Positions 46,594 through 55,683 of a stretch of 64,000 nucleotides of DNA are shown in pieces. The DNA is from Paracoccus solventivorans. Lineage in GTDB: Bacteria; Pseudomonadota; Alphaproteobacteria; Rhodobacterales; Rhodobacteraceae. Below the pieces are notes generated by a model that did no database searches, had not been told where the DNA came from, and saw only the letters and a program-made list of their open reading frames with translations. The stretch's first letter is position 1. Every line of letters begins with the position of its first letter. Where the stretch lies: NCBI RefSeq assembly GCF_900142875.1, contig NZ_FRCK01000007.1:62001-126000 (forward strand), given 5' to 3'. A program made the translations under genes and the position numbers.

Positions 46594-47949
46594 CTAACGC
46601 GGCGTGGCGCGCAGCCAGATGCCTCCGTCCGGGCGCAGGGTCAGGATCATCCGCGGCCGCGGCACCGCGCCCGGAACCCGCGCGAAATCGAACCGCGCCA
46701 GCAGCGTGGCCAGGATGATCGCGGCCTCTTGCAGGGCGAAATTGGCGCCGATGCAGATGCGAGGGCCGCCGCCAAAGGGCAGGAAGGCAAAGCGGTCGCG
46801 CTCGATCCCCGGCGCAAAGCGCTCGGGGTCGAAGGCGTCGGGATTGTCCCACAGCAGCCGGTGGCGGTGCAGCGCATAGATCGGCAGCATCACCGTGTCG
46901 CCGGGGCGGATCTCGCGCCCGCCCAGAGTATCGGCGCGGCGGGCGGTGCGCGACAGGAACGCGGCCGGAGGATACAGCCGCAGCGTCTCCTGCACGATCT
47001 GCTGGATATAGGGCAGCCGCGGCAGCTCGGCCGCGCCGATGCGAGGGCCGGCGGCCTGCGCCTCGGCCGCGGCGCGCGCCTGCACTGCGGGGTCGAAGGC
47101 GCAGAGATACAGCGCCCAGGACAGCGTCAACGCCGTCGTCTCGTGCCCCGCGACGATGAAGGTCAGCAGGTTGTCGCGCAGCTCGGCCGGGTTCATGCTG
47201 CGGCCGGTTTCCGGGTCCACGCCCCCCCGCAGCAGGTCCAGCAGGTCCGGCGGCACCCGCGGCCCGCGGCGGGCGCGTTCGGCAATGGCGCGGTCGGCCA
47301 GCAGCTTGGTCCGCCGCAGCGCACCCCCCGACACCAGCCGCCCGGGCCGCGGCACCCAGGGCGGCGCCCCCAGCACATCCAGCAGCGACACCCGCGCGGT
47401 CGAGGCGATGTAGCGGTCGATCGCCAGATGCACGGCCTCGCGGTCGAAACCCTCGTCGCCGGAAAAGGTCACGTCGCTGATCACGTCAAAGGTGGCGGCG
47501 ACCATCTCCGCATAGGCGTCGAAGGGCTGCGGCGCGGCGGCGATGCGCGCGGCGGAAGCCTCGGCCGCCGCGGTCATCACCGGGGCCAGCGCCTCGACGT
47601 TGCGGGCGGCGAATGCGGGGGCGGCGGCCAGCCGCTGCCAGCGCCACTGCGCGCCCTCGGCCACGAACAGGCTGTCTCCGATGGCCGGTTCCAGGATCAG
47701 CCGCGTCACGTCGGATTTCGGATAATCCTCGACCCGGTCCTTCAGCACCCGCCGCAGCGCCGCCGGGTCCATCACCATATGCCAGCGAATCCCCAAGCGC
47801 CCCGAGACCATCGGCTGGCGCAAGGCCAGCTCGGGAATCAGCTCCAGCACATTGCGCCGCGCGGTCAGGGCCGAGCCGATGATGCCCAGCGGGCGGCTGG
47901 CCAGCGGCACCCGCGGCGGCAAATCGGACGAATGCGCGCTGTCGGTCAT
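46594..47949 (-). CDS. cytochrome P450
   Basis: A 451-residue soluble P450. The I-helix is [14 protein letters not shown], the ExxR motif is [10 protein letters not shown], and the heme loop is [13 protein letters not shown] with heme-ligand Cys399. All core motifs are intact, so it should be active as a monooxygenase; the substrate is unknown. No ferredoxin or reductase is adjacent. It lies between rplT and pheS, breaking the usual ribosomal protein-pheST order. ATG at 47949 is used rather than an upstream TTG. Confidence 0.9.
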   Translation of the reverse strand: MTDSAHSSDLPPRVPLASRPLGIIGSALTARRNVLELIPELALRQPMVSGRLGIRWHMVMDPAALRRVLKDRVEDYPKSDVTRLILEPAIGDSLFVAEGAQWRWQRLAAAPAFAARNVEALAPVMTAAAEASAARIAAAPQPFDAYAEMVAATFDVISDVTFSGDEGFDREAVHLAIDRYIASTARVSLLDVLGAPPWVPRPGRLVSGGALRRTKLLADRAIAERARRGPRVPPDLLDLLRGGVDPETGRSMNPAELRDNLLTFIVAGHETTALTLSWALYLCAFDPAVQARAAAEAQAAGPRIGAAELPRLPYIQQIVQETLRLYPPAAFLSRTARRADTLGGREIRPGDTVMLPIYALHRHRLLWDNPDAFDPERFAPGIERDRFAFLPFGGGPRICIGANFALQEAAIILATLLARFDFARVPGAVPRPRMILTLRPDGGIWLRATPR

Positions 47950-48052
47950 GCGCCTCAACCCCCGTTACCGGACAAGGGTTGCACAGTGCGCTGCCAGAGG
48001 CCACTCGCCCATGCCGCACCACCTCGCCGGCTCGCCAAGGCACCCGCTCCAT

Positions 48053-48114
48053 CTTCTGTCTAAAAATATCCTCGGGGGAATCGTCGTATACGACGATGGG
48101 GGCAGACGGCCCCC
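48053..48114 (-). repeat. intergenic hairpin/GGATATTT repeat, copy K
   Basis: On the minus strand: GGGGGCCGTCTGCCCCC (48114-48098), an 18-base perfect palindrome ATCGTCGTATACGACGAT (48097-48080), then CCCCCGAGGATATTT and tail GACAGAAG. It sits after the rplT terminator and before the P450 gene, in the same orientation as both. Confidence 0.82.
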
Positions 48115-48141
48115 GGCCTTGGGGCACGGCGCCCAGAAACG

Positions 48142-48168
48142 AAAAACCCGCGCCACAGGGGCGCGGGT
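48142..48168 (-). terminator. intrinsic terminator downstream of rplT
   Basis: On the minus strand ACCCGCGCC pairs with GGCGCGGGT across a short loop, followed by TTTTT. It lies 27 bases past the rplT stop and should end the rpmI-rplT transcript, leaving the P450 gene to its own promoter. Confidence 0.85.
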
Positions 48169-48194
48169 CCATCCATTCCGAACTGCCGAAACCC

Positions 48195-48554
48195 TCAGGC
48201 CGCGGCTTTCGCCTGCGCCACGATGGCGTTGAAGGCGTCCGGTTCGTGCACGGCCAGGTCGGCCAGAACCTTGCGGTCCACCTCGATCCCCGCCTTGGTC
48301 AGCGCGGCGATGAAGCGCGAATAGGTCATCTCGGCGTCCACCGCGCGCACGGCGGCGTTGATCCGCTGGATCCACAGCGCGCGGAAATTGCGCTTGCGGG
48401 TCTTGCGGTCGCGGGTCGCGTACTGGTTGGCCTTGTCGACGGCCTGGGTCGCGGTGCGGAAGTTCCGCGAGCGGTTGCCGTAATAGCCCTTGGCCTGATC
48501 CAGGATCTTCTTGTGGCGGGCGTGGGTGACCTTGCCGGATTTCACTCGTGCCAT
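48195..48554 (-). CDS. rplT: 50S ribosomal protein L20
   Basis: A 119-residue ribosomal protein with the standard start [19 protein letters not shown] and [14 protein letters not shown] block. It helps early 50S assembly and in many bacteria represses its own operon. It is preceded by AGAGGA and follows rpmI by 13 bases. infC is not within the window next to rpmI. Confidence 0.98.
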   Translation of the reverse strand: MARVKSGKVTHARHKKILDQAKGYYGNRSRNFRTATQAVDKANQYATRDRKTRKRNFRALWIQRINAAVRAVDAEMTYSRFIAALTKAGIEVDRKVLADLAVHEPDAFNAIVAQAKAAA

Positions 48555-48567
48555 GGTTCAAGTCCTC

Positions 48568-48768
48568 TCAGCGGTCGTAGGGCATGTATTTCTTGACGAT
48601 CTTCGTGTCCGCCGCGGACAGGATCATGGTCCCGGTCACGTCGCGGATGAATTTCGTCGAGCGCTTGATCATGCCGTGGCGCTTGCCCGCCGGGCCGGCC
48701 TTGACCTTGCCGGTCGCCGTCATCGAGAACCGCTTCTTCGCGGCCGCCTTGGTCTTCATCTTCGGCAT
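48568..48768 (-). CDS. rpmI: 50S ribosomal protein L35
   Basis: A 66-residue basic protein ([20 protein letters not shown], later [15 protein letters not shown]) of normal length for L35. A good AAGGAG lies upstream. It is the first gene of the rpmI-rplT pair; the adjacent upstream gene is an unrelated small membrane protein. Confidence 0.98.
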   Translation of the reverse strand: MPKMKTKAAAKKRFSMTATGKVKAGPAGKRHGMIKRSTKFIRDVTGTMILSAADTKIVKKYMPYDR

Positions 48769-48885
48769 TTTCGTCTCCTTGTCAGAGTGAGCGCGCGACT
48801 CGGCAATGCCTTACCGGCCGGCCGCGCGGAGTCTTGAAGCGCGCCTGATAGCGGCGCGCCGGCGGATTGGCAAGGGCGGAACCGC

Positions 48886-49110
48886 CTACAGCCGGATTTC
48901 ACCGCTCAGCAGCCGCTGCCAGGCCAGGCCCAGGTCCTGCACGCGGAAGGGCGTCGGTTCAAGCCAGGCGCCGGCGAACAGCGCGGCCACCCCGATCACG
49001 AAGGCGATGGCGGCGCCGCGCGGCGGTTCGGTCCGCGCCAGCGAGGCGATGGCCAGCACGACCGACAGCGCCATCAGCACGGTGCCCAGAAGGATAAGAA
49101 GATCGGACAT
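48886..49110 (-). CDS. small inner-membrane protein of unknown function
   Basis: A 74-residue protein with two predicted membrane helices (LLILLGTVLMALSVVLAIASL and GAAIAFVIGVAALFAGAWL) joined by a short RTEPPRG loop, and a cytosolic or periplasmic tail ending LLSGEIRL. Strong AAGGGAG precedes the ATG. It sits 37 bases downstream of pyk and is probably co-transcribed. I do not recognise the family. Confidence 0.72.
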   Translation of the reverse strand: MSDLLILLGTVLMALSVVLAIASLARTEPPRGAAIAFVIGVAALFAGAWLEPTPFRVQDLGLAWQRLLSGEIRL

Positions 49111-49147
49111 GCTCGCTCCCTTGCTTGGGGTCCCGGATGCGGGGGCT

Positions 49148-50596
49148 TTAGTCCGTGTCGCTGCCCGAAAGCAACCTTTCGCCGCAGGAAGCGACGCGCA
49201 GGATGTTGGTCGATCCCGCAGTGTTGAACGGAACGCCGGCGATCACGATCACCTTGCGGGTGACGTCGGCGAACTCGAAATGCTGGGCGGCGGTGACCGC
49301 ATTGTCCACCGCCTGCTTGAAACGCTCCAGCGCCGGGGTCAGCACGCAATGCGCCCCCCAGACCAGCGCCATGCGCCGCAGCACCGGCAACTCGGAACTC
49401 ATCGCCATGATCGGCACCTTGGGGCGTTCGCGCGCCACCAGCCGCACCGTGGTCGAGGACTGGGTATAGGCGCAGATCACCGCGATATCGGTGGTCTCGG
49501 CGATCTCGCGCGCCGCCACGGCCATCGAATCCGCGACGCTGGTGCGGTTGGCGGTCCCGCGCGAGGCGTCGATCACGTCGCGATACACCGGATCCACCTC
49601 GACCGAGCGGGCAACGCTGTCCATCGTCTGCACCGCCTCGACCGGATAGCGGCCGGCGGCCGATTCGGCCGACAGCATGATGGCGTCGGCACCCTCATAG
49701 ATGGCGGTGGCGACGTCGCTGACCTCGGCGCGGGTCGGCATCGGGCTTTCGATCATCGATTCCAGCATCTGGGTGGCGACGATCACCGGCTTGGCTGCCT
49801 GCCGGCAGGCGCGCACCAGCCGCTTCTGGATCGGGGGGACCGAATGCACCGGCAGTTCCACCCCCAGATCGCCGCGCGCGACCATGATCCCGTCCGAGAC
49901 GGCGAGGATCTCGGCAAAGGCATCGACGGCGGCGGGTTTCTCGATCTTGGACAGGATCGCGGCGCGGCCCCGGACCAGATCGCGGGCCTCGGCCACATCC
50001 TCGGGACGCTGGACGAAGGACAGCGCGATCCAGTCCACCCCCAGCTCGCAGGCGAACTCCAGGTCTGCGCGGTCCTTGTCGGACAGCGCCGCCAGCGGCA
50101 GCACCACGTCGGGCACGTTGACGCCCTTGCGGTTGGAAATCGTGCCGCCGGTGGTCACCACGCAATCGGCGAAATCCTCGCCGCAATCCTCGACCCGCAG
50201 GCGGATCTTGCCGTCGTTGACCAGCAGCCGCGATCCGGGCTTCAGCGCCGCAAAGATTTCCCGGTGCGGCAGCTGCACCCGCTCCGGCCCGCCGGGCGCC
50301 GGGTCGAGGTCGAAGCGGAAGCGGTCGCCCTCGTTCAGCTCATGCGCGCCGGCGGCAAAGACGCCCACCCGCAGCTTGGGCCCCTGCAGGTCGGCCAGCA
50401 CCCCGATGGGGCGGCCGGTCTCGGCCTCGATCCGGCGGATCATCTCATAACGGGCGCGCTGCTCGGACTGCTCGCCATGGCTCATGTTCAGGCGGAACAC
50501 GTCGGCGCCCGCGTCGAACAGGGCGCGGATGGTGTCGAGGTCGCTCGACGACGGCCCCAGAGTCGCCACGATCTTGACATTGCGATGACGTCTCAT
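49148..50596 (-). CDS. pyk: pyruvate kinase
   Basis: A 482-residue glycolytic enzyme converting phosphoenolpyruvate and ADP to pyruvate and ATP. Key blocks are KIVATLGPSSSD at the N-terminus, LNMSHGE, the active-site ILSKIEKPAAVDAF with MVARGDLGVELP, and SAESAAGRYPVEAV. The C-terminal allosteric domain is present. The ATG at 50596 follows AAGGAA. It leads a minus-strand group with the small membrane protein and, further on, rpmI-rplT. Confidence 0.96.
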   Translation of the reverse strand: MRRHRNVKIVATLGPSSSDLDTIRALFDAGADVFRLNMSHGEQSEQRARYEMIRRIEAETGRPIGVLADLQGPKLRVGVFAAGAHELNEGDRFRFDLDPAPGGPERVQLPHREIFAALKPGSRLLVNDGKIRLRVEDCGEDFADCVVTTGGTISNRKGVNVPDVVLPLAALSDKDRADLEFACELGVDWIALSFVQRPEDVAEARDLVRGRAAILSKIEKPAAVDAFAEILAVSDGIMVARGDLGVELPVHSVPPIQKRLVRACRQAAKPVIVATQMLESMIESPMPTRAEVSDVATAIYEGADAIMLSAESAAGRYPVEAVQTMDSVARSVEVDPVYRDVIDASRGTANRTSVADSMAVAAREIAETTDIAVICAYTQSSTTVRLVARERPKVPIMAMSSELPVLRRMALVWGAHCVLTPALERFKQAVDNAVTAAQHFEFADVTRKVIVIAGVPFNTAGSTNILRVASCGERLLSGSDTD

Positions 50597-50712
50597 CCCG
50601 GTTCCTTCCTGCAAGTTGCGGGCAAGCCGCGCTGTTTGCGCTATCACTACCCCCCCGCAGCGGGACGGGCAACTGGCGGCGGACGTGGCCGCGGGGTATA
50701 TGCAGCCGCACC

Positions 50713-51477
50713 ATGACCCCGCACGCCCCCTGCCCCGCCGACCCCGCCGCCTTTACCACCGAGGGCGAGGACCGCCCCTCGCGCTGGCTGGTCACCTGCG
50801 ACCATGCCACCAACCGGGTGCCGGGGTGGGTGAACGGCGGCGATCTGGGGATCGCGGCGGCGGACATGGCGCGCCACATCGCCTTCGACGTGGGCGCAAT
50901 GGGGCTGGCCTCGGCGCTGGCGGCGCGGCTGGGGGCGCCGATGATCGCCTCGGATTTCTCGCGGCTGGTGATCGACCCGAACCGGGGCGAGGACGACCCG
51001 ACGCTGCTGATGCGGCTTTACGACGGCACGGTGATCCCGGCGAACCGCCATGCGGATACAGCGGAACGCGAGCGGCGGCTGGACCGGCTCTACCGCCCCT
51101 ATCACCGGGAACTGGCGCGGCTGGCGGCGGCGCATCCGGCCCGCGCGATCTGCGCCGTCCACAGCTTCACCCCGCAGCTGCGCGGGCGGCCACCGCGGCC
51201 GTGGCTGGTCGGCATCCTCTATTCGCACCGCGACGAGCGGCTTGGCCCGGCGATGGTGCGGGCCTGCCGGGCGCAGGGCTGGGTCACCGGCGACAACCAG
51301 CCCTACAGCGGCCATCTGCAAGGCGATTCGATCGACACCCACGCGCTGGCCCACGGCCGCCCGAACCTGCTGATCGAGGTCAGGAACGACCTGATCCGCA
51401 CCCCCGAGGGACAGCAGGAATGGGCCGGGCACCTGGCCCCGGTGCTGGAACGGGTGCTTTCCGACAGCGGCCTCTGA
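50713..51477 (+). CDS. N-formylglutamate amidohydrolase-like protein
   Basis: A 254-residue protein of the N-formylglutamate amidohydrolase (FGase) family, which in histidine breakdown releases formate and glutamate. WLVTCDHATNRVP, ASDFSRLVIDPNRGEDDP, ICAVHSFTP and LLIEVRNDLIRTPEGQQEWA are the expected blocks, with likely metal ligands in CDH and VHSF. No hut genes are nearby, so the substrate may differ. Divergent from pyk, it ends just before repeat copy L. Confidence 0.85.
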   Translation: MTPHAPCPADPAAFTTEGEDRPSRWLVTCDHATNRVPGWVNGGDLGIAAADMARHIAFDVGAMGLASALAARLGAPMIASDFSRLVIDPNRGEDDPTLLMRLYDGTVIPANRHADTAERERRLDRLYRPYHRELARLAAAHPARAICAVHSFTPQLRGRPPRPWLVGILYSHRDERLGPAMVRACRAQGWVTGDNQPYSGHLQGDSIDTHALAHGRPNLLIEVRNDLIRTPEGQQEWAGHLAPVLERVLSDSGL

Positions 51478-51478
51478 C

Positions 51479-51523
51479 GCGGGGCGCTGCCCCGCACCCC
51501 GGGGTATTTCCACCAGAAAGAAG
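51479..51523 (+). repeat. intergenic hairpin/GGTATTT repeat, copy L
   Basis: GCGGGGCGCTGCCCCGC then ACCCCGGGGTATTT and tail CACCAGAAAGAAG: nearly identical to copy A 51 kb away. It begins two bases after the stop of the N-formylglutamate amidohydrolase-like gene. Confidence 0.85.
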
Positions 51524-51534
51524 ACCGGAGGCTG

Positions 51535-51556
51535 CTTCTTTCTGGTCCAAATACCC
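51535..51556 (-). repeat. intergenic GGTATTT repeat tail, copy M (faces copy L)
   Basis: On the minus strand GGGTATTTGGACCAGAAAGAAG, the tail module alone, as in copy D. With copy L it makes an inverted pair (CAGAAAGAAG ... CTTCTTTCTG) with 11 bases between, at the junction with the convergent priA gene. Confidence 0.75.
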
Positions 51557-51599
51557 GATCCGGCAGCGCGGTCCGGCGAGGGGCCTGCAATCGGGTGCG

Positions 51600-53795
51600 T
51601 CAGAGAAAGCTCTGCGGATCGATATCCACCGCCAGCCGCAGATTGGCGGGCGCTTTCGGCGCGGCGGAAAGCCAGCGGGCGATGGCGGATTGCAGCGGCG
51701 CCTGGCGGGGCGCTCGGATCAGCATCCGCACCCGGAACCGCGCCCGCACCCGGGCGATGGGGGCGGGCGCCGGGCCGAACAGTTCGGCCCCGATTTCCGC
51801 CAAGGGCGCGGCGCGGCGGGCGAGCTCCTGCGCATAGCCCTCGACCACCGCCTGTTCGGGGTGCGACAGGATGATTCCCGCCAGCCGCGAAAACGGCGGC
51901 ATCCCGGCGGCGCGGCGCGATTCGGCCTCGGCGTCCCAGAACGCCTCGTCGTCGCCCGACAGGATCGCGCGGATCACCGCGTGTTCGGGCTGGTGCGTCT
52001 GCAGCAGCGCCAACCCCGGGCGGTCCCCCGCCTGCCGCCCGGCCCGCCCCGCCACCTGTCGCATCAGTTGAAACGACCGTTCCGCCGCGCGCAGGTCCGC
52101 GCCTTGCAGCCCCAGGTCGGCGTCGATCACCCCGACCAGCGTCAGCGCCGGAAAATTGTGCCCCTTGGCGACGATCTGGGTGCCGATGATGATGTCGGCA
52201 CCGCCCGCGGCGATGGTGGCGATGGTGTCCTTCAGCGCCCTCGCCGAGCCGTAGAGGTCCGAGGACAGCACCACCGCGCGCGCGTCGGGAAAGCGGGCGG
52301 CGACCTCTTCGGCCAGCCGCTCGACCCCCGGGCCGATGGCGGCCAGCTTGCCCTCGGCCCCGCAGGCGGGGCAGGCGGTGGGGATGGGGCGCGAGGCGCC
52401 GCATTGGTGACAGACCAGCCGCCGCTGGAAACGGTGTTCCACCATCCGCGCATCGCAATCGTCGCAGCCGATCTGGTGGCCGCAGCCGCGGCAGGTGGTC
52501 ACCGGCGCATAGCCGCGGCGGTTGAGAAACAGCAGCGACTGTTCGCCGCGGCCCAGCCGTTCGGTCACCGCCGCGGCGAGCGTCGGGGAAATCCACTGTC
52601 CCGGGGTCATCTGCTCGCGCCGCAGGTCGATGGCGCGCATGTCGGGCAGCTCGGCCTCGCCGTAGCGGGCGCGCAGGTCCAGCCGATGGTACTTGCCGCT
52701 GGCTGCGTTCACCCAGCTTTCGACCGAGGGCGTGGCCGAGGCCAGCACCACCTGCGCGCCCTCGATGCTGGCGCGCAGCACCGCCATGTCGCGGGCGCTG
52801 TAATGAACGGTCTCGTCCTGCTTGTAGGAGCCGTCGTGTTCCTCATCCACCACGATCAGGCCGAGGTCGCGAAAGGGCAGGAACAGCGCCGAGCGGGCGC
52901 CGACGACCAAGCCGACCTCGCCGCGCCCGGCCATGTGCCACAGGCGGCGGCGTTCGCTGCGGGTGATACCGCTGTGCCATTCGCCGGGGCGGGCGCCGAA
53001 GCGGGCCTCCACCCGGTCCAGGAACTCGGCCGACAGCGCGATTTCCGGCAGCAGCACCAGCGCCTGCCTTCCCAGCCGCAGGCATTCGGCCACGGCCTCG
53101 AGGTAAACCTCGGTCTTGCCCGAGCCGGTGACCCCGCGCAGCAGGGTCGTGGCATAGCCGCCGCCGCGCAGCCCTTCGCGCAGCGTCTCGGCCGCCGCCG
53201 ACTGGTCGGGGGCCAGCGGCTTTCCCGGAAGCGCGTGGTCGAGCCGCGGATAGGGCGCGTCCTTGGGCGCCATGGTTTCCACCAGCGTGCCGGCGGTGAC
53301 CAGCCCCTTGACCACCGACACCCCCACCCCGGCCAGCTGCGCCAGTTCCGAGGGCGCGAACCCCGCCCCCCCGTGATCGTCCAGCACCCGCAGCACCGCG
53401 GCGCGGGCATCGGTCATCCGCGCGGGCGGCGGGCCGGCACGGTGGATCACCCGGCGCGCGGCCGGCGGCTGGTCCAGATCCGGCGCCCGCAGCGCCATGC
53501 GCAGCATCACCGGCAGCGGCGTCAGCGTATAGTCGGCGGCGCGCTGGATGAACTCGAGCATCGCCGGGGACAGCGGCGCGGCCTCGACCAGCCGTGCGAT
53601 CGGGCGCAGCTTGGCCGCGTCGAACCCGCCTTCCCCCTTCCCCCAGACCACGCCCAGCACCCGGCGCGGCCCCAGCGGCGCCACCACCGGCTGGCCCAGC
53701 GCCACGCCGCCCTGAGGCGCGAGATAGTCGAGCAGCCCCACCGGCTCGGTCGTCAGCACGCCGATGCGGGCGCCTTGGGGGAAATGGGTGGCCAT
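51600..53795 (-). CDS. priA: primosomal protein N' (PriA helicase)
   Basis: A 731-residue replication-restart helicase that reloads DnaB at stalled or recombined forks. Walker A is RGVTGSGKTEVYLEA, and the DEAH box is VVDEEHDGSYKQ. The eight zinc-binding cysteines lie in TTCRGCGHQIGCDDCDARM and CHQCGASRPIPTACPACGA. Helicase motif VI is QVAGRAGR. The ATG at 53795 begins MATHFPQGARIGVL; the upstream open frame is rejected because it crosses another small gene. Confidence 0.96.
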   Translation of the reverse strand: MATHFPQGARIGVLTTEPVGLLDYLAPQGGVALGQPVVAPLGPRRVLGVVWGKGEGGFDAAKLRPIARLVEAAPLSPAMLEFIQRAADYTLTPLPVMLRMALRAPDLDQPPAARRVIHRAGPPPARMTDARAAVLRVLDDHGGAGFAPSELAQLAGVGVSVVKGLVTAGTLVETMAPKDAPYPRLDHALPGKPLAPDQSAAAETLREGLRGGGYATTLLRGVTGSGKTEVYLEAVAECLRLGRQALVLLPEIALSAEFLDRVEARFGARPGEWHSGITRSERRRLWHMAGRGEVGLVVGARSALFLPFRDLGLIVVDEEHDGSYKQDETVHYSARDMAVLRASIEGAQVVLASATPSVESWVNAASGKYHRLDLRARYGEAELPDMRAIDLRREQMTPGQWISPTLAAAVTERLGRGEQSLLFLNRRGYAPVTTCRGCGHQIGCDDCDARMVEHRFQRRLVCHQCGASRPIPTACPACGAEGKLAAIGPGVERLAEEVAARFPDARAVVLSSDLYGSARALKDTIATIAAGGADIIIGTQIVAKGHNFPALTLVGVIDADLGLQGADLRAAERSFQLMRQVAGRAGRQAGDRPGLALLQTHQPEHAVIRAILSGDDEAFWDAEAESRRAAGMPPFSRLAGIILSHPEQAVVEGYAQELARRAAPLAEIGAELFGPAPAPIARVRARFRVRMLIRAPRQAPLQSAIARWLSAAPKAPANLRLAVDIDPQSFL

Positions 53796-53833
53796 GCGGG
53801 TCCTGTCGCCCGGCCGCGGCCGGGCGTCAACGG

Positions 53834-53989
53834 TCAGATCTGCGACAGGAACGACCGCTTGACCACGAAGATCGTCACCGCGATGCCGATCACCGCGGGA
53901 ACCATGGCGCCTTCGGAAAACGCCCAGACGGTCAGGCCGATCGCCACCGCCGTCGCGAGCAGGCGCAGGAACAGGGGCCAGTCGGTCAT
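53834..53989 (-). CDS. 51-residue membrane protein
   Basis: MTDWPLFLRLLATAVAIGLT, then TVWAFSEGAMVPAVIGIAVTI and a basic end KRSFLSQI: two predicted membrane helices. GAGGAGG lies seven bases before the ATG, one of the best ribosome binding sites in the window, so translation is very likely. It is 38 bases upstream of priA on the same strand. Function unknown. Confidence 0.7.
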   Translation of the reverse strand: MTDWPLFLRLLATAVAIGLTVWAFSEGAMVPAVIGIAVTIFVVKRSFLSQI

Positions 53990-54072
53990 GGTCGCCTCCT
54001 CTTGCCGGGCTTGCCCCAGCCTGCACCGGGAGGCGGGTGAAAGGCAAGCCATGCGCCCGGCGCGGGGTGGAA

Positions 54073-54118
54073 GCGGGGCCCTGCCCCGCACCCCGGGACA
54101 TTTTGGGGCAAGATGAAA
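54073..54118 (+). repeat. intergenic hairpin/GGACATTTT repeat, copy N
   Basis: GCGGGGCCCTGCCCCGC (54073-54089) then ACCCCGGGACATTTT and GGCAAGATGAAAG. It is a diverged member of the A/L subtype, lying between two minus-strand genes and opposed to their direction. Confidence 0.7.
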
Positions 54119-54145
54119 GAGCCGGGCCGGCGCGAGGGCGAGGCG

Positions 54146-54640
54146 TCAGGCGTCGACCGGGACCATGGTTCCCAGCAGCGTGGCGACGTGCTTGCGGCCG
54201 CCCTGGTGGGTGGCGCCCTCGGCGAAGACGTCGGCCGCGACGGTGACGATGCGGCGGCCGGGGCGCAGGACGCGGCCCTCGGCGACCAGCCGCTCACCCA
54301 CGGCGGGCGAGAGCAGGTGGATCTTCATTTCCGCGGTAACGACCTCGGCGCCCTCGGGCAGGGTGGTCAGCGCCGCGTAACCCGCAGCGCTGTCGCCGAT
54401 GGCAAAGCTGACCGCGGCATGGGCGAAACCCTGCTGCTGCAGCACATGCGGCGCGATCGGGGCGGCGATGCGGGTGCGGCCGGGGCCGACGTCCTCCAGC
54501 GTCGCGCCCAGCGTCTGCATCATGGTCTGGCGCGCGAAACTGTCGCGCAGGCGGCGCTCGATCGCCTCGGGGGCGCGGTCGGGTGCCTCACCCAGCCCCA
54601 GCCCCTGCCCCTGACCCGTTCCCGGCGTCGCGTCATTCAT
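54146..54640 (-). CDS. PaaI-family hot-dog thioesterase
   Basis: A 164-residue acyl-CoA thioesterase-like protein. [30 protein letters not shown] contains the hot-dog helix with the HGG-like catalytic region (GFAHAA) and the family Asp. The C-terminal strands [27 protein letters not shown] follow the PaaI pattern. Substrate unknown. It overlaps the ruvB stop by four bases (ATGA) and is the last gene of the ruv operon. Confidence 0.82.
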   Translation of the reverse strand: MNDATPGTGQGQGLGLGEAPDRAPEAIERRLRDSFARQTMMQTLGATLEDVGPGRTRIAAPIAPHVLQQQGFAHAAVSFAIGDSAAGYAALTTLPEGAEVVTAEMKIHLLSPAVGERLVAEGRVLRPGRRIVTVAADVFAEGATHQGGRKHVATLLGTMVPVDA

Positions 54641-55683
54641 TCGAACAATCCTCCCTGCGTGCTGTCCTGCGGGCGCGGCGCATCCAGCCCCAGATGCCGC
54701 CAGCCCGGCTGCCCCAGCATCCGGCCACGCGGAGTCCGCTGAATCAAGCCCTGTTGCAGCAGATAGGGCTCGATCACCTCTTCGATGGCATCGCGGCTTT
54801 CGGACAGCGCCGCGGAAAGGGTTTCCACGCCGACCGGGCCGCCGCCGTAATGCTGCGCCATCAGCGTCAGATAGCGGCGGTCGGCGCCGTCCAGCCCCAG
54901 ATCGTCCACCCCCAGCCGGGTCAGCGCCATGTCGGCCAGCTCGCGGGTCAGCCGCCCGTCGCCCTCGACCAGCGCGAAATCGACCACCCGGCGCAGCAGC
55001 CGCCCGGCGATGCGCGGCGTCCCGCGGGCGCGACGCGCGATCTCGCGCGTGCCGGCCGGCTCGGCCGCGACTCCCATCAGCCGCGCGCCGCGGGCGACGA
55101 TCAGGTCAAGTTCGTCCACCGTATAGAACTGCAGCCGCGTCGGGATGCCGAAACGGTCGCGCAGCGGCGTGGTCAGCAGCCCCAGCCGAGTGGTGGCGCC
55201 GACCAGGGTAAAGGGTTGCAGCTCGATCCGCACCGTGCGCGCGGCCGGTCCCTCGCCGATCACCAGGTCCAGCTCGAAATCCTCCATCGCCGGATAGAGG
55301 ATCTCCTCGACCGCAGGGTTCATGCGGTGGATCTCGTCGATGAACAGCACGTCGCGGGCTTCGAGATTGGTCAGGATCGCGGCCAGATCGCCCGCCCGCG
55401 CCAGCACCGGCCCCGAGGTCATGCGGAAGTTCACCCCCAGCTCGCGCGCCATGATCTGCGCCAGCGTGGTCTTGCCCAGCCCGGGCGGCCCGTGGAACAG
55501 CGTGTGGTCCATCGCCTGCCCGCGCATCCTGGCGCTGTCGATGAAGACGCGCAGGTTGGCGCGAGCCTCGGCCTGGCCGACGAATTCTTCCAGCCGCTGC
55601 GGGCGCAGGGCGCGGTCTTCGGGCTCGCCCTCGATCGCTTCGCCGCGCAGGGCGGGGTCGGGGGTGGTCGGGGCGGGAATCAT
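54637..55683 (-). CDS. ruvB: Holliday junction helicase RuvB
   Basis: A 348-residue AAA+ motor that drives branch migration of Holliday junctions with RuvA. Walker A is [15 protein letters not shown], Walker B is [12 protein letters not shown], sensor 1 is [11 protein letters not shown] and the C-terminal winged helix includes [12 protein letters not shown]. Length is standard. It overlaps htpX upstream and the thioesterase downstream, each by four bases. Confidence 0.97.
   Translation of the reverse strand: MIPAPTTPDPALRGEAIEGEPEDRALRPQRLEEFVGQAEARANLRVFIDSARMRGQAMDHTLFHGPPGLGKTTLAQIMARELGVNFRMTSGPVLARAGDLAAILTNLEARDVLFIDEIHRMNPAVEEILYPAMEDFELDLVIGEGPAARTVRIELQPFTLVGATTRLGLLTTPLRDRFGIPTRLQFYTVDELDLIVARGARLMGVAAEPAGTREIARRARGTPRIAGRLLRRVVDFALVEGDGRLTRELADMALTRLGVDDLGLDGADRRYLTLMAQHYGGGPVGVETLSAALSESRDAIEEVIEPYLLQQGLIQRTPRGRMLGQPGWRHLGLDAPRPQDSTQGGLFE

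Noticed and set aside
50616-54116. An 1166-codon plus-strand frame across the amidohydrolase and priA genes
   Set aside because: It is antisense to priA for most of its length, lacks domains, and conflicts with the well-supported PriA motifs.
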